DNA from: an uncultured Oscillospiraceae bacterium
GTDB lineage: Bacteria > Bacillota > Clostridia > Oscillospirales > Acutalibacteraceae
DNA length: 64,000 nt
Assembly (NCBI GenBank): GCA_900549825.1
Contig: URQB01000011.1
Coordinates: 25,742-89,741, forward strand
Direction of reading: 5' to 3'
Shown: positions 41,057-50,089 of the stretch, in pieces
How positions within the stretch are numbered: the first letter of the stretch is position 1
How the letters are laid out: the number at the start of each line of letters is the position of its first letter
Translations under genes and position numbers: made by a program
The notes under the pieces: generated by a model
What the model saw: the letters and a program-made list of their open reading frames with translations, nothing else
Database searches by the model: none
Told to the model about the DNA's origin: nothing

Positions 41057-42307
41057 ATGGCTTATTTTGAGCATATCGAACGCCCGGAGCGCGCGCTGCT
41101 CGTCAGTGTGGATACGGGAGATTTCGACGCGCAGGCGTCGATCGACGAGCTCGAGGAGCTCGCGCATACGGCTGGCGCCGAGGTGCTGGCCAAAATGGTG
41201 CAGAAGCGCGACACGCCGGACGCGGCTACCTTTATCGGTTCCGGCCGAATCGCGGAAATCAGATCCTTCTGCCGGGATAACGGAGCAGATCTTCTGATTT
41301 TTGACAGCGAGCTGACCCCCTCCCAGCAGCGCAATATTGAGAAGCTGACGGATGTGCGCGTCATCGACCGGACGATGCTGATCCTGGATATTTTTGCCGC
41401 ACGCGCCCGGTCGAGCGAGGGCAAGCTCCAGGTGGAGCTCGCGCAGCTCAAATACGCCCTGCCGCGATTGGGCGGCAAGGGGACGGAGCTTTCCCGCCTG
41501 GGCGGCGGCATCGGCACGCGCGGCCCGGGCGAAAGCAAGCTCGAAAGCGACCGCAGGCATATCCGGCGGCGAATCGGTGCGCTGGAAAAACAGCTGGAAA
41601 CCGTGGAGCGCAGGCGGGCGCGCCTGCGGGAGCGGCGGAATAAAAACGGCGTGGAGACGGTGACAATCGTTGGCTACACCAATGCCGGGAAATCTACCCT
41701 GATGAATACGCTTACCAACGCCGGCGTGCTGGCGGAGGATAAGCTTTTCGCGACGCTTGACCCCACAGCCCGCGCTCTGGCTCTGCCGGATGGGCGCACG
41801 GTTATGCTCATCGATACGGTGGGCCTGGTGCGCAGGCTGCCCCATCAGCTTGTGGAGGCCTTCAAATCCACGCTGGAGGAGGCGGCGAGCGCCGATGTGA
41901 TCCTCAACGTGTGCGACGCTTCCAGCCCGGAATGCGCGGAGCATTTGGAGGTCACGGCAAAGCTGCTCGACGAGCTGGGGTGTGCCGGGAAGCCGGTGGT
42001 CTCCGTGATGAATAAATGTGATTTGGCGGGTGACGTTTACGGCCTGCCCTCCATCGGGCACACGGTGATGGTCTCGGCTCTGTACGGCAAGGGGATGGAG
42101 CAGCTGCTTGATGCAATCGTGGCCGCCCTGCCCGTTTCCCGCCGCAGGGTGAGGCTTCTTTTGCCATTTGATATGGGCGCTTTCGCAGCCCGGCTGCGCA
42201 GAGAGGGGATCGTCCATCTGGAGGAGTACCATGAGGATGGGCTTTATCTGGAGGCGACGGCCGACATCGTGCTGCTGGAGCAGGTGAAGCAATATATCAT
42301 ACCGTAA
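41057..42307 (+). CDS. hflX: Ribosome-associated GTPase HflX
   Basis: A 416-residue GTPase that splits stalled 70S ribosomes under stress. The N-terminal domain carries GSGRIAEI and the hallmark GRGPGESKLE-like loop (GTRGPGESKLESDRR), then a coiled helix pair, then the G domain with G1 GYTNAGKSTLMN, G3 DTVGLVRRLPHQL and G4 NKCD. AAGGAG precedes the ATG at 41057; the frame extends to 40994 but would start inside the promoter. It is a single-gene unit. The short C-terminal domain is present. Confidence 0.95.
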   Translation: MAYFEHIERPERALLVSVDTGDFDAQASIDELEELAHTAGAEVLAKMVQKRDTPDAATFIGSGRIAEIRSFCRDNGADLLIFDSELTPSQQRNIEKLTDVRVIDRTMLILDIFAARARSSEGKLQVELAQLKYALPRLGGKGTELSRLGGGIGTRGPGESKLESDRRHIRRRIGALEKQLETVERRRARLRERRNKNGVETVTIVGYTNAGKSTLMNTLTNAGVLAEDKLFATLDPTARALALPDGRTVMLIDTVGLVRRLPHQLVEAFKSTLEEAASADVILNVCDASSPECAEHLEVTAKLLDELGCAGKPVVSVMNKCDLAGDVYGLPSIGHTVMVSALYGKGMEQLLDAIVAALPVSRRRVRLLLPFDMGAFAARLRREGIVHLEEYHEDGLYLEATADIVLLEQVKQYIIP

Positions 42308-42393
42308 AAGCGATATCCTGTGCTTCATAGCCAGAGGGCTGGCTAGCAGGCTGCGCAAAACATCTGTCTGGTAAAGGAGGGACGGATCGGCCG

Positions 42394-42663
42394 ATGGATC
42401 AGAAAAACACCGCGAAGGTCTGGGATCCTGGCTTCAACAAGCGGTTTTCCCTTTTGCGGGCCGGGCGCACCATCACGTTGGACAGGGGGCTGGCAGAGGC
42501 GTTTTCCCATAAGCCGCTCCTGCTCTCCTGCGAAGAGGATGGCACCATCACGCATAATGTCCGGAAAAGGGCCTTTTTCTATGCATTGACGAACCGGTTG
42601 ATGAAGAAAAGAATCTTCTCCCGCATCCGCGCACGACGCTGGAGCCGGGTGCGGAATTTCTGA
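42394..42663 (+). CDS. Hypothetical 89-residue basic protein
   Basis: The open frame encodes 89 residues with a basic C-terminus (RLMKKRIFSRIRARRWSRVR) and no motif I recognise. AAAGGAGGG lies upstream but 13 bases from the ATG, longer than usual. The gene sits in a region of decay between hflX and a broken Nudix gene, so it may be a fragment. No function is proposed. Confidence 0.35.
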   Translation: MDQKNTAKVWDPGFNKRFSLLRAGRTITLDRGLAEAFSHKPLLLSCEEDGTITHNVRKRAFFYALTNRLMKKRIFSRIRARRWSRVRNF

Positions 42664-42829
42664 CGAAGCGGCCGCTGCGTGTGCGCGCCTGATTGCCGAA
42701 CTGGGAAGGCCGGATATAAAGGAGCGGAGAGGGGCGGCCAAACACCTGAAGGAACGGTCCGGAAATGGCCGGAAATGATGACCTGGCGAGCGTGTGTGTC
42801 CCTCTGATGAGGGTGGTTTCCGGAAAGGG

Positions 42830-43318
42830 ATGAAACGAATGGATCAGAATGAAAAATGGCTTCAGTGGGCGGTCGAATTGCAGAGCATTGCGCAAGCAGG
42901 TTTATTCTACGGCAGGGACCGGTTTGATATCGAACGGTATGGACGAATCAGAGAGATTGCAGCGGAGATGATCGCTCATAAGACGGACATTCCGCTCGGT
43001 AAAGGGAAGGATTTGTTTTGCGGCGACGCGGGCTATCAAACGCCGAAGCTCGATACGCGCGCCGCGATCTTTCAGGAGAACCGGATCCTTGCAGGACAGG
43101 GAAAAACACAACTTGCCGGTCTATGCCTATAAAGTCTGTAAAATCTTCATTTTGTGCACAGCGGTTGGAGGTGGCTTTGAGGAAAATATAGAAACGGTGG
43201 AAAGCCGGTATTTCGGGCTCGGCGAGCTTCCGGAGCTGGCAACCGAAAAGAATAATGCTGAGCAGATCAAAATGTGTTTTGACGCGTATCATGCGGAGAA
43301 TTGGAAGACATTGTTTGA
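42830..43318 (+). pseudogene. Nudix hydrolase with deleted catalytic box
   Basis: The first frame (from ATG 42830 after GGAAAGGG) gives the N-terminal Nudix_hydro_N domain of ADP-ribose-type pyrophosphatases: WLQWAVELQSIAQAGL, YGRDRFDIERYGRIREIA, TGYQTPKLDTRAA-like sequence and FQENRIL. It then ends in GQGKTQLAGLCL and a stop at 43130. The C-terminal part resumes in another frame: YKVCKIFILCTAVGGGFEEN, ETVESRYFGLGELPELA, KMCFDAYHAENWKTLFDE. The segment between, which should contain the Nudix box GX5EX7REUXEEXGU, is missing. The product cannot be active. Confidence 0.75.
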
Positions 43319-43426
43319 TGAAACCCCCGTGAGCATGGCTTGCAGTGATACAACACAGCCTGGAATAGAGTGTTATCCGCCCGGTAGCATTGATCTGCGG
43401 CGGGCCATTACACGGCACATCGTGAT

Positions 43427-43469
43427 AAAAAGCCCGCGGGAAGCAGTTTGTTTGCTGCTTCCCGCGGGC
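43427..43469 (-). terminator. Terminator of the HtrA gene
   Basis: Perfect 15-base-pair stem GCCCGCGGGAAGCAG / CTGCTTCCCGCGGGC followed on the minus strand by TTTTT. Confidence 0.9.
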
Positions 43470-43493
43470 TGATGATTTTGAGGCCAACCGCTG

Positions 43494-45020
43494 TTAAAAT
43501 CCAAAGGGATTAAAATAGGTGTTGGTCGTTGTGCTTTCTGTCGTATGATCGGAGGAGGAGCCCTTGTCCTCCACGAGCTTTACCTTGATATCGAATTTCG
43601 TGGTTTTATAGTTGTTGTCGATCCGGCAGAGCGTCAGGGTAAGCGTGTCGCCGACCTTGCTCTCTTCGATCAGCTCCAGAAGCGTATTGGAGCTGTCGAG
43701 GTTTTTGCCGTTGACGGCGATGATCATATCGCCCGCTTTTGCATCCGTATTGGCAAGATCGCTGTCGGAGCTGATGCTCTTGATGACCAGTGTGCCGGCC
43801 GGAAGATCCTTGAGCTGGACGATCATGCGGTAGCTGGACTGCTGGCTTGCCGCGTAATAGGTGACGCCGAGCTTCGGCCGGCCGGGGACGTAGCCGTTGG
43901 CGATGAGCTTATCGACGATCTCCTTTGCGGAATTGATCGGGATCGCGAAGCCGATGCCTTCATAGCCCTCCGCAATCTTGGAGGAATTGATGCCGATGAC
44001 CTGGCCGTACATGTTGACGAGCGCGCCGCCGGAGTTGCCGGGGTTGATTGCCGCGTCGTGCTGGATGCATTTCATCGGGTAGCCAATCTCGCTGCTGATG
44101 GGGCGGTCGATCGCTGAGACGAAGCCGCCTGTGAGCGTGCCGAAGAATTCCGTGCCGAGCGGGTTGCCGATGGCGAAGACCTGCTGGCCGACGGCAAGCT
44201 TGGAGGAATCGCCGAAGGTGGCGGCCTGAAGGCCGGAGGCCTTGATGCGCAGGACGCCGACGTCCGAACGCCCGTCGTAGCCGACGACGTCCGCGTCATA
44301 GGTGGTGCCGTCCTCCAGCTGGACGGTGGCCTTGATATTATTTCCGCTGATCACATGTGCGCAGGTGATGATATAGGTGTATGCGCCGGAATCGTCTTCG
44401 CCCATGATGATGCCGGTGCCTTCGCCGGATTCGCTCTGGCTCTGGCCCATCAGATTATTTTGCGTCGTCTCTGAGACGATAACGCCCACGATCGAGGGCT
44501 TCACCTTTTTAGCGACTTCTTCAGCGGTCAATTCACCTTTTTCATTGGTGGTAGATTGGCTGTCAGGTGTTGCTTCAATCGAAAGGGTCGGCCCGTTTGA
44601 ATTGCCGGAATTGTTGCCGGAGCCGCTGCCGTTATCCCGTGTCAGGCCGATTGCGATTCCGATGCCGGCGGCAACGAGTGCAATGCAGAGGATCACGATC
44701 AGGACGATCAGCCCGGTCTTCTTCTTTTTTTTCGGGCCGCCGCCATCCTGGTTCCCCCCGCCTGCCGGGGTCTGGTTATACCGGTAAGGCGATTGATAGG
44801 GCTGCTGCCCCTGCTGATTTTGGGAAGAGCCGCCCTGCTGGTAATAGCCGCCCGCCCCGTAAGGGCCCTGGTGGGGATTGTATTGTGCATAGGGCGGCGT
44901 CTGGTCCGTACCGTTTTCTATATGGATATCGGTCGTGCCGTCCGTCCAGCCCGTATCCGGACCGGATGTGTTTGCTCCGTCCGGCTCGGCGCCATTCTTT
45001 TTTTTATCCCATTCATCCAT
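43494..45020 (-). CDS. HtrA/DegP-like membrane-anchored serine protease
   Basis: The 508-residue protease has a cytoplasmic N-terminus of 100 residues rich in Q, G, Y, P and N, one membrane helix (102-126), a Ser/Gly/Asn linker and a trypsin-like domain. The triad is H222 (ITCAHVI), D253 (GRSDVGVL) and S330 (NPGNSGGAL), followed by one PDZ domain and a polar tail. Such proteins degrade or sense misfolded exported proteins. ATG 45020 follows AAGGAGG. The gene lies just downstream of a two-component system on the same strand (118-base gap), an arrangement also known from the CssRS-HtrA and WalRK-HtrC contexts. Confidence 0.92.
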   Translation of the reverse strand: MDEWDKKKNGAEPDGANTSGPDTGWTDGTTDIHIENGTDQTPPYAQYNPHQGPYGAGGYYQQGGSSQNQQGQQPYQSPYRYNQTPAGGGNQDGGGPKKKKKTGLIVLIVILCIALVAAGIGIAIGLTRDNGSGSGNNSGNSNGPTLSIEATPDSQSTTNEKGELTAEEVAKKVKPSIVGVIVSETTQNNLMGQSQSESGEGTGIIMGEDDSGAYTYIITCAHVISGNNIKATVQLEDGTTYDADVVGYDGRSDVGVLRIKASGLQAATFGDSSKLAVGQQVFAIGNPLGTEFFGTLTGGFVSAIDRPISSEIGYPMKCIQHDAAINPGNSGGALVNMYGQVIGINSSKIAEGYEGIGFAIPINSAKEIVDKLIANGYVPGRPKLGVTYYAASQQSSYRMIVQLKDLPAGTLVIKSISSDSDLANTDAKAGDMIIAVNGKNLDSSNTLLELIEESKVGDTLTLTLCRIDNNYKTTKFDIKVKLVEDKGSSSDHTTESTTTNTYFNPFGF

Positions 45021-45138
45021 TGTGAATGCCTCCTTGTTTGAGTGCTGCTTCAAGCATAAAAGGTTCCTGTCGCTATTGTGTCACGGCTGTATGAACAGAT
45101 TTTTAACATTATTGAAAATAATTTTCAGAGAGGATTTC

Positions 45139-46650
45139 CTAGAATAATTTTCCGTATTGCAGCGGCAGCCAGAAGACAAACTCCGCATAATTGCCTTCCT
45201 CGCTTTTTGCAGTGATCTGGCCGCCGTGCATTTCAATGATGCTTTTCACGATATAAAGGCCGAGGCCCGCGCCCTTGATGTCAAAGCTGCGGGATTTATC
45301 CACCTTATAAAACCGCTCGAAGATCCTGCTGATCTCCTCGGAGGAGATTCCCAGCCCGGTATTGCGGATACGGACGATGACCTTTTCCGAATCGGAGAGG
45401 ACGGAGGCCGTGATCTGGCCGCCCTCTTGTGTAAATTTTACCGCGTTGTCGATTAAATTATACAATACCTGATGGATCATATCGGGGTCAGCCTCCACGG
45501 TAACGCTCTTCATATCCTCAAGGCCGACGATCTCGATCTTTTTGCGCTCAATGCTCTGCTCAAAGAGCAGAAACACCTGGAACAGCTGCGCGGAAATGTC
45601 AAACTTGCTCGGCTGGAGCTTCAGCTCGCCCGCCTCGATCTTGGACATGTTGAGCATGGTCATGACCAGGCGGGAGAGCCGCTTTACCTCGGCGGAGACA
45701 ATCTCCAGATAATGCTTCTGCTGGTCTGGTGGGATGGTGCCGTCGAGCATGCCGTCGATAAAGCCGCCGATGGTAGTCATCGGCGTTTTCAGCTCGTGAG
45801 ATACGTTCGCAACAAAGCTCCTGCGGGAGGATTCCAGCACAGCAAGCGCCTTTGCCATGGAGTTGAGCGCGTTGGCAAGCCCCGAAAGCTCGCCGCTGCC
45901 GTGGGAATCGACCCGGTAGGAAAAATCCCCGTGTGCGTAGCGCTTGGTGGCCTCGCTCATCTCGCGCAAGGGGCGGATGAGGTTATAGGTCAGCACATAA
46001 ACCGCCACAAAGGCGAGCAGCAGCGCCATCAGCGCTGAAAACAGAAACATTTTGAAGATATTCCACAGGTATGGCCCAAGCCCTGAGGACGTAGGCTTTG
46101 TGGCGAATACCAGAGCAACCGGCTCGCCATTTACCATGACCGGCTCGCCGATGATGAAATGGGGATCGCTGTAAACGCCCTCGAGCGTGCCGGCCCGGAT
46201 ATATTCCCTTTCAATCGTCTTCTGCACGACCTCCTCCGGGAAATGCATCCCGTCGTGGATCTTACAGGCGCTTGCATTGAAAACCTGCATCTCAGGCGCG
46301 AAGAGATCCTTGCAGAGGATGACGGAGCCATCCAGATTGCAAATGAACACATCCGCCTCGATCGCAGAGGAGACGAGCGTGAGCGTATTGCACAGGATCG
46401 CAACCGTTCCCTTCCCGTCCTTATCAAGCCGCCCGGAGCCGAGCAGGTCGGCCGTCGTAGCGGCGACTTGGAGCGCGTTCTCCTTGAGCAGGTTGGTCTT
46501 TTCGCTACGCCAGTAGTTGGAGACGAAAAGCAGCAGGGAGCAGCCGAGCACGGCAAAGCAGATAAAGATCACCATTGTGATCACAAGGAAATATTTCGCA
46601 AACAGATTCAAATGCTTTTTTTTGAACCGCTCTTTGAAGCGTTCTTTCAA
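45139..46650 (-). CDS. Membrane sensor histidine kinase with HAMP domain
   Basis: The 503-residue kinase has membrane helices near 20-45 and 205-232, an extracellular sensor domain of about 160 residues, a HAMP domain (NLIRPLREMSEATKRYAHGD), phosphoacceptor H285 in NVSHELKTPMTTIGG, N box YNLIDNAVKFT and G boxes NTGLGIS and GAGLGLYIVK. It lies 39 bases downstream of its response regulator. The signal is unknown. Adjacent HtrA and a large surface protein suggest envelope quality control. Confidence 0.92.
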   Translation of the reverse strand: MKERFKERFKKKHLNLFAKYFLVITMVIFICFAVLGCSLLLFVSNYWRSEKTNLLKENALQVAATTADLLGSGRLDKDGKGTVAILCNTLTLVSSAIEADVFICNLDGSVILCKDLFAPEMQVFNASACKIHDGMHFPEEVVQKTIEREYIRAGTLEGVYSDPHFIIGEPVMVNGEPVALVFATKPTSSGLGPYLWNIFKMFLFSALMALLLAFVAVYVLTYNLIRPLREMSEATKRYAHGDFSYRVDSHGSGELSGLANALNSMAKALAVLESSRRSFVANVSHELKTPMTTIGGFIDGMLDGTIPPDQQKHYLEIVSAEVKRLSRLVMTMLNMSKIEAGELKLQPSKFDISAQLFQVFLLFEQSIERKKIEIVGLEDMKSVTVEADPDMIHQVLYNLIDNAVKFTQEGGQITASVLSDSEKVIVRIRNTGLGISSEEISRIFERFYKVDKSRSFDIKGAGLGLYIVKSIIEMHGGQITAKSEEGNYAEFVFWLPLQYGKLF

Positions 46651-46689
46651 ATCGGGTCAGCCTCGCTTTCATCGAGTCGCAAAGGCGTA

Positions 46690-47379
46690 TTATTCTTTGG
46701 TCTCAAATTTATAGCCGACCCCCCAGACCGTTTTGAGCGCCCATTTGTCGCTGACACCCTCCAGCTTTTCTCGTAGGCGCTTGACATGGACATCGACGGT
46801 GCGGGAGTCGCCGTAATAATCGAAGCCCCATACCTCGTCGAGCAGCTGGTCGCGGGTGAAGACGCGGTTGGGGTTGCTGGCGAGATGATAGATCAGCTCC
46901 AGCTCCTTGGGCGGCGTGTCGATCTGTTTGCCGTCGACGCGCAGCTCATAGTTGGTGAGGTTGATGATCAGCTTGTCGTAGCGGACCTCCTTGACCTGCT
47001 CGGTGCTGCTGTTAGCTGTGCGGCGGAGCACCGCCTTGACGCGCGCAACCACCTCTTTGGCTTCAAAGGGCTTTACCACATAGTCGTCTGCCCCCAGCTC
47101 CAGGCCGAGCACCTTATCAAAGGTTTCCCCCTTTGCCGTCAGCATGATGATGGGCTTGTCCGAGAAACGGCGGATCTCCCGGCAGACCTGCCAGCCGTCG
47201 AGCTTCGGGAGCATGATATCGAGCAGGACCAGGTCCGGCTGTGTGGACTGGAAGGCCTCCACCGCGGCCATCCCGTCGTTGGTGATTTCCACGGAGTAGC
47301 CCTCTTTTTCCAGATAGAGCCGCAGCAGTTCGCAGATATTGGGGTCGTCGTCTACCACCATGATTTTTTCCAGGCTCAT
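46690..47379 (-). CDS. OmpR/PhoB-family response regulator
   Basis: The 229-residue regulator has receiver residues D10-D12 and D54 (LLDIMLPKLDG), K in VVKPFEAKEV, and a winged-helix output domain ending KTVWGVGYKFE. The ATG at 47379 follows AAGGAGG by six bases; the frame open to 47424 is not family-like. It is the first gene of the kinase operon. A perfect TATAAT box lies upstream (plus-strand ATTATA at about 47448) with a poor -35, hinting at activator-dependent expression. Confidence 0.92.
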   Translation of the reverse strand: MSLEKIMVVDDDPNICELLRLYLEKEGYSVEITNDGMAAVEAFQSTQPDLVLLDIMLPKLDGWQVCREIRRFSDKPIIMLTAKGETFDKVLGLELGADDYVVKPFEAKEVVARVKAVLRRTANSSTEQVKEVRYDKLIINLTNYELRVDGKQIDTPPKELELIYHLASNPNRVFTRDQLLDEVWGFDYYGDSRTVDVHVKRLREKLEGVSDKWALKTVWGVGYKFETKE

Positions 47380-47577
47380 TGCCAATCCTCCTTCTCCGCC
47401 GCCATGCAGGGGCGGATGGATCAAACTTCTATTCCAAACTTTAACATAATTATAGCGCGAAAAGAAAGGCTTTGATGAATATTTTTTAAATTTTTAACAG
47501 CTCTGAAAAGATATCCGGATATTTGCAGGGCTGTATCCATCACAGGCCTGGCAGAACCCTCCTTTACCAAACGCAAA

Positions 47578-47613
47578 GAGCAGACAGGCGGCTTTAGTTG
47601 CGCCTGTCTGCTC
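47578..47613 (-). terminator. Terminator of the doubly anchored surface protein gene
   Basis: Perfect 13-base-pair stem GAGCAGACAGGCG / CGCCTGTCTGCTC followed on the minus strand by TTTGCGTTTGG. Confidence 0.75.
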
Positions 47614-47642
47614 CGGCTATGCGTCATAAGCGCTGCAAGCGC

Positions 47643-49400
47643 TTAAAAGCGGTTTTTCGGCTTTCTGGGCTTTTTGACCTTGGTGCGTTTGCCCGGATGG
47701 AGGAGCTCCGGCTTCTTTTTATAGATGACGACGACTGCCACGGCGATCAGGACTGCACAGATCGGGAGCACGATGCTGACGACCTTTTTCCACACCTTGC
47801 CGTCTCTTGCGCCGGCATTGGTCTGCGCAGTTTCCGCTGTCGTCCCCTCCGTTCCGTCGCCCCCCAGCTCAACCAGGCCGTTGTTCAGGCCGATGACGTT
47901 GCCGCTTTCGTCGGTCACATATTCAGCGCCTTCCGGGAGCGTATATTCCACGCCGTTTTCATCGACATAGAGGAGGTTGCCGTCCGGAGTGACCATGGAT
48001 TCAACCTTCCCAGTGGGAATTTGGTAGGAGGGGCGTTTGATGGAAGGGAGTATTTTATAGGTTTCGTCGGGCAGGTCCTTGCTGCCGTTGACGATCTTCA
48101 CGGAATAATTCATGCTTTCTGTCTTGCCGTCCACGGTATTGGTCACATGGTATGTCAGCGTTACGGATTGGCCGATCATTGAAAAGTGAACTTCCGTTGC
48201 GCTGCCGCTTTTGATCTCCTTGCCGTTGACGGTGATCTTCGCGCCGTTTTTCAGGGCCGTGGCGCGTACGCGGACATCGCTGATTTTGTAAGGCAGATTG
48301 ACATGATAATCGGAAATATCGCAGTAAAACTGATCCTCCAGCGGGAAGTAGCCGAGGCTGAGCACCTCTTCCCACACCTGCTGCTTGGTGAAGCTCTTCG
48401 TGATCTTCGTGCCGCCCTTTTCCTTGGCCATCTGGCGCAGGACCAGGCGGGGCACATCATTATTGGCGAGCGCCTCCTGCATGTTCCAGGTGGCATCCAT
48501 CGCGGGGATATAGGGAATCGGGGCGTTTTTCAGCTCGTAACGCTGGCTGAGCATGGCGGAAAGATAGGCAAGGCCCAACTCTTCGTCCGAAATATCGTCC
48601 GGATTCTTGATATCCGTTACTACGCCGTCTTTATAGAGCGGGTATTTCAGGTCAACGATCAGCGTGCGGATCGTCATGAGCTTTAACACCTGATCATCCG
48701 GCATGTCGTCGGGTACCTGGATGCTGCCGTATTTCGGCTGCTTCAGGGTCACCTTTGCAACGGCGAGGACAAAGCCGCGGACCGTCTTTGGAAGGGGGCC
48801 GGTCAGTTCGATGTTTTCTTCTTCCTCCATTATTTTCGCCAGATACTGGACGAGCGCCGCCTCCAGCGTTGTGCCGGGCTCAATGGTGGGCGGCGTCATA
48901 TTGGGATACAGCAGCTTATAGGCGTTTTGCTTCATCATGGCATAGAGGAGCGTGACATATGTCTCCGTGTTCTCGTCATCTTCCGGCGGCATGACGATCC
49001 CGTTCTCAACCAGCCAGGCGCGCATTTCCTCCTGCGTCGCGTCCTCTGTGACGCCCATGAATTTCATAATGTCGTTGGCAAACCGCAGCGCAAGGATATA
49101 TTGCTCATAGCGCATATCCTCATCCATCGTATAGGCCTTGACCCAGTAGGAGATATCACTTTCAAACTCGCTCAGGCTCTTGTCGTGCCGATAATCCGTC
49201 TGCGGTACCATCGTGGCGGTCTGAAAGGCATAATTCCCCTTATTGTAAGTGACCATCAGATTCTGGAGCCAGGCGCTGCTTTCCGGCGTCGATTCAAACT
49301 GCTGCTCCGTCTTGCCAGCGTAAACAATCCAGCCCGCCGCAAAGCAGCCGGCGGCAAGCACCGCTGCAAGCAGAATGCTGAGCACTCGTTTCGTTTTCAT
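47643..49400 (-). CDS. Large surface protein anchored at both ends, unknown function
   Basis: A 585-residue protein with an N-terminal signal/anchor (MKTKRVLSILLAAVLAAGCF), about 520 extracellular residues and a C-terminal membrane helix (VVSIVLPICAVLIAVAVVVIY) followed by a very basic tail (KKKPELL, KRTKVKKPRKPKNRF). Around residues 390-470 the YHVNLPYKISDVRVRA and KITVNGKEIKSG segments look like a cadherin-like beta-sandwich (Pfam PF12733 type). The N-terminal 300 residues are acidic and helical. AAAGGAG precedes ATG 49400. I recognise no function. It lies immediately upstream of the two-component operon on the same strand. Confidence 0.75.
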   Translation of the reverse strand: MKTKRVLSILLAAVLAAGCFAAGWIVYAGKTEQQFESTPESSAWLQNLMVTYNKGNYAFQTATMVPQTDYRHDKSLSEFESDISYWVKAYTMDEDMRYEQYILALRFANDIMKFMGVTEDATQEEMRAWLVENGIVMPPEDDENTETYVTLLYAMMKQNAYKLLYPNMTPPTIEPGTTLEAALVQYLAKIMEEEENIELTGPLPKTVRGFVLAVAKVTLKQPKYGSIQVPDDMPDDQVLKLMTIRTLIVDLKYPLYKDGVVTDIKNPDDISDEELGLAYLSAMLSQRYELKNAPIPYIPAMDATWNMQEALANNDVPRLVLRQMAKEKGGTKITKSFTKQQVWEEVLSLGYFPLEDQFYCDISDYHVNLPYKISDVRVRATALKNGAKITVNGKEIKSGSATEVHFSMIGQSVTLTYHVTNTVDGKTESMNYSVKIVNGSKDLPDETYKILPSIKRPSYQIPTGKVESMVTPDGNLLYVDENGVEYTLPEGAEYVTDESGNVIGLNNGLVELGGDGTEGTTAETAQTNAGARDGKVWKKVVSIVLPICAVLIAVAVVVIYKKKPELLHPGKRTKVKKPRKPKNRF

Positions 49401-49539
49401 TGGAACACTCCTTTGCAGGCGGATCACGCCTGTTTGCGACAATACTCCCATCGATACGGTATCCATTTTAATCGGTTGGAGGGGCAAAGTCAAGGCGGGG
49501 GAAAAGATTCCCGAAGGCAAGCGTTCTTAAATAGGATAG

Positions 49540-49564
49540 AAAAATGCCCCGCGTACGGCGGGGC
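49540..49564 (-). terminator. Terminator of the ilv-leu operon
   Basis: Minus strand GCCCCGC CGTAC GCGGGGC followed by ATTTTTC, just after the leuD stop. Confidence 0.85.
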
Positions 49565-49580
49565 AGAAAGCGGGATGCCA

Positions 49581-50066
49581 TTATTTCTGAGCGATGGAAT
49601 TGAGCAGGCCGCCTTTGGCGATGATGTTTTGGATGAAGGGGGGGAAGGATTCGGCCTGATAGCGTTCCCCAGTGGTCAGATTGGTGATGACGCCTGTGTT
49701 GAAATCTACGCTGACTTCGTCGCCGTCCCGGATGCCGTCGCTCGCCTGCGGACATTCCAGGATCGGAAGGCCGATGTTGATCGCGTTGCGGTAAAAGATG
49801 CGCGCAAAGCTCCTGGCGATCACGCAGGAGATCCCGGCCGTTTTGATGGCGATGGGCGCATGCTCGCGGGAGGAGCCGCAGCCAAAATTGTTATCCGCCA
49901 CGATCAGGTCGCCCTGCTTTACCTTATGGACAAACTCCTTGTCGATATCCTCCATGCAGTGCGCCGCCAGCTCCTGATGGTCGGCGGTATTGAGGTAACG
50001 CGCCGGAATGATGACGTCCGTGTCGACGTTGCTGCCATATTTATGTACGATACCCTGTGCTTTCAT
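49581..50066 (-). CDS. leuD: 3-isopropylmalate/citramalate dehydratase small subunit
   Basis: The 161-residue swivelling domain of the aconitase superfamily has the family signatures VDTDVIIPARYLNT, NNFGCGSSREHAP and IARSFARIFYRNAINIG. The YLNT motif and short length match the LeuD/HacB-like group. With LeuC it isomerises isopropylmalate or citramalate. It is the last gene of the operon, 23 bases after leuC. Because the operon carries cimA rather than leuA, the physiological substrate may be citramalate as well as isopropylmalate. Confidence 0.9.
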   Translation of the reverse strand: MKAQGIVHKYGSNVDTDVIIPARYLNTADHQELAAHCMEDIDKEFVHKVKQGDLIVADNNFGCGSSREHAPIAIKTAGISCVIARSFARIFYRNAINIGLPILECPQASDGIRDGDEVSVDFNTGVITNLTTGERYQAESFPPFIQNIIAKGGLLNSIAQK

Positions 50067-50089
50067 TGGTCAAGCCCCTTTCTGCTGCT

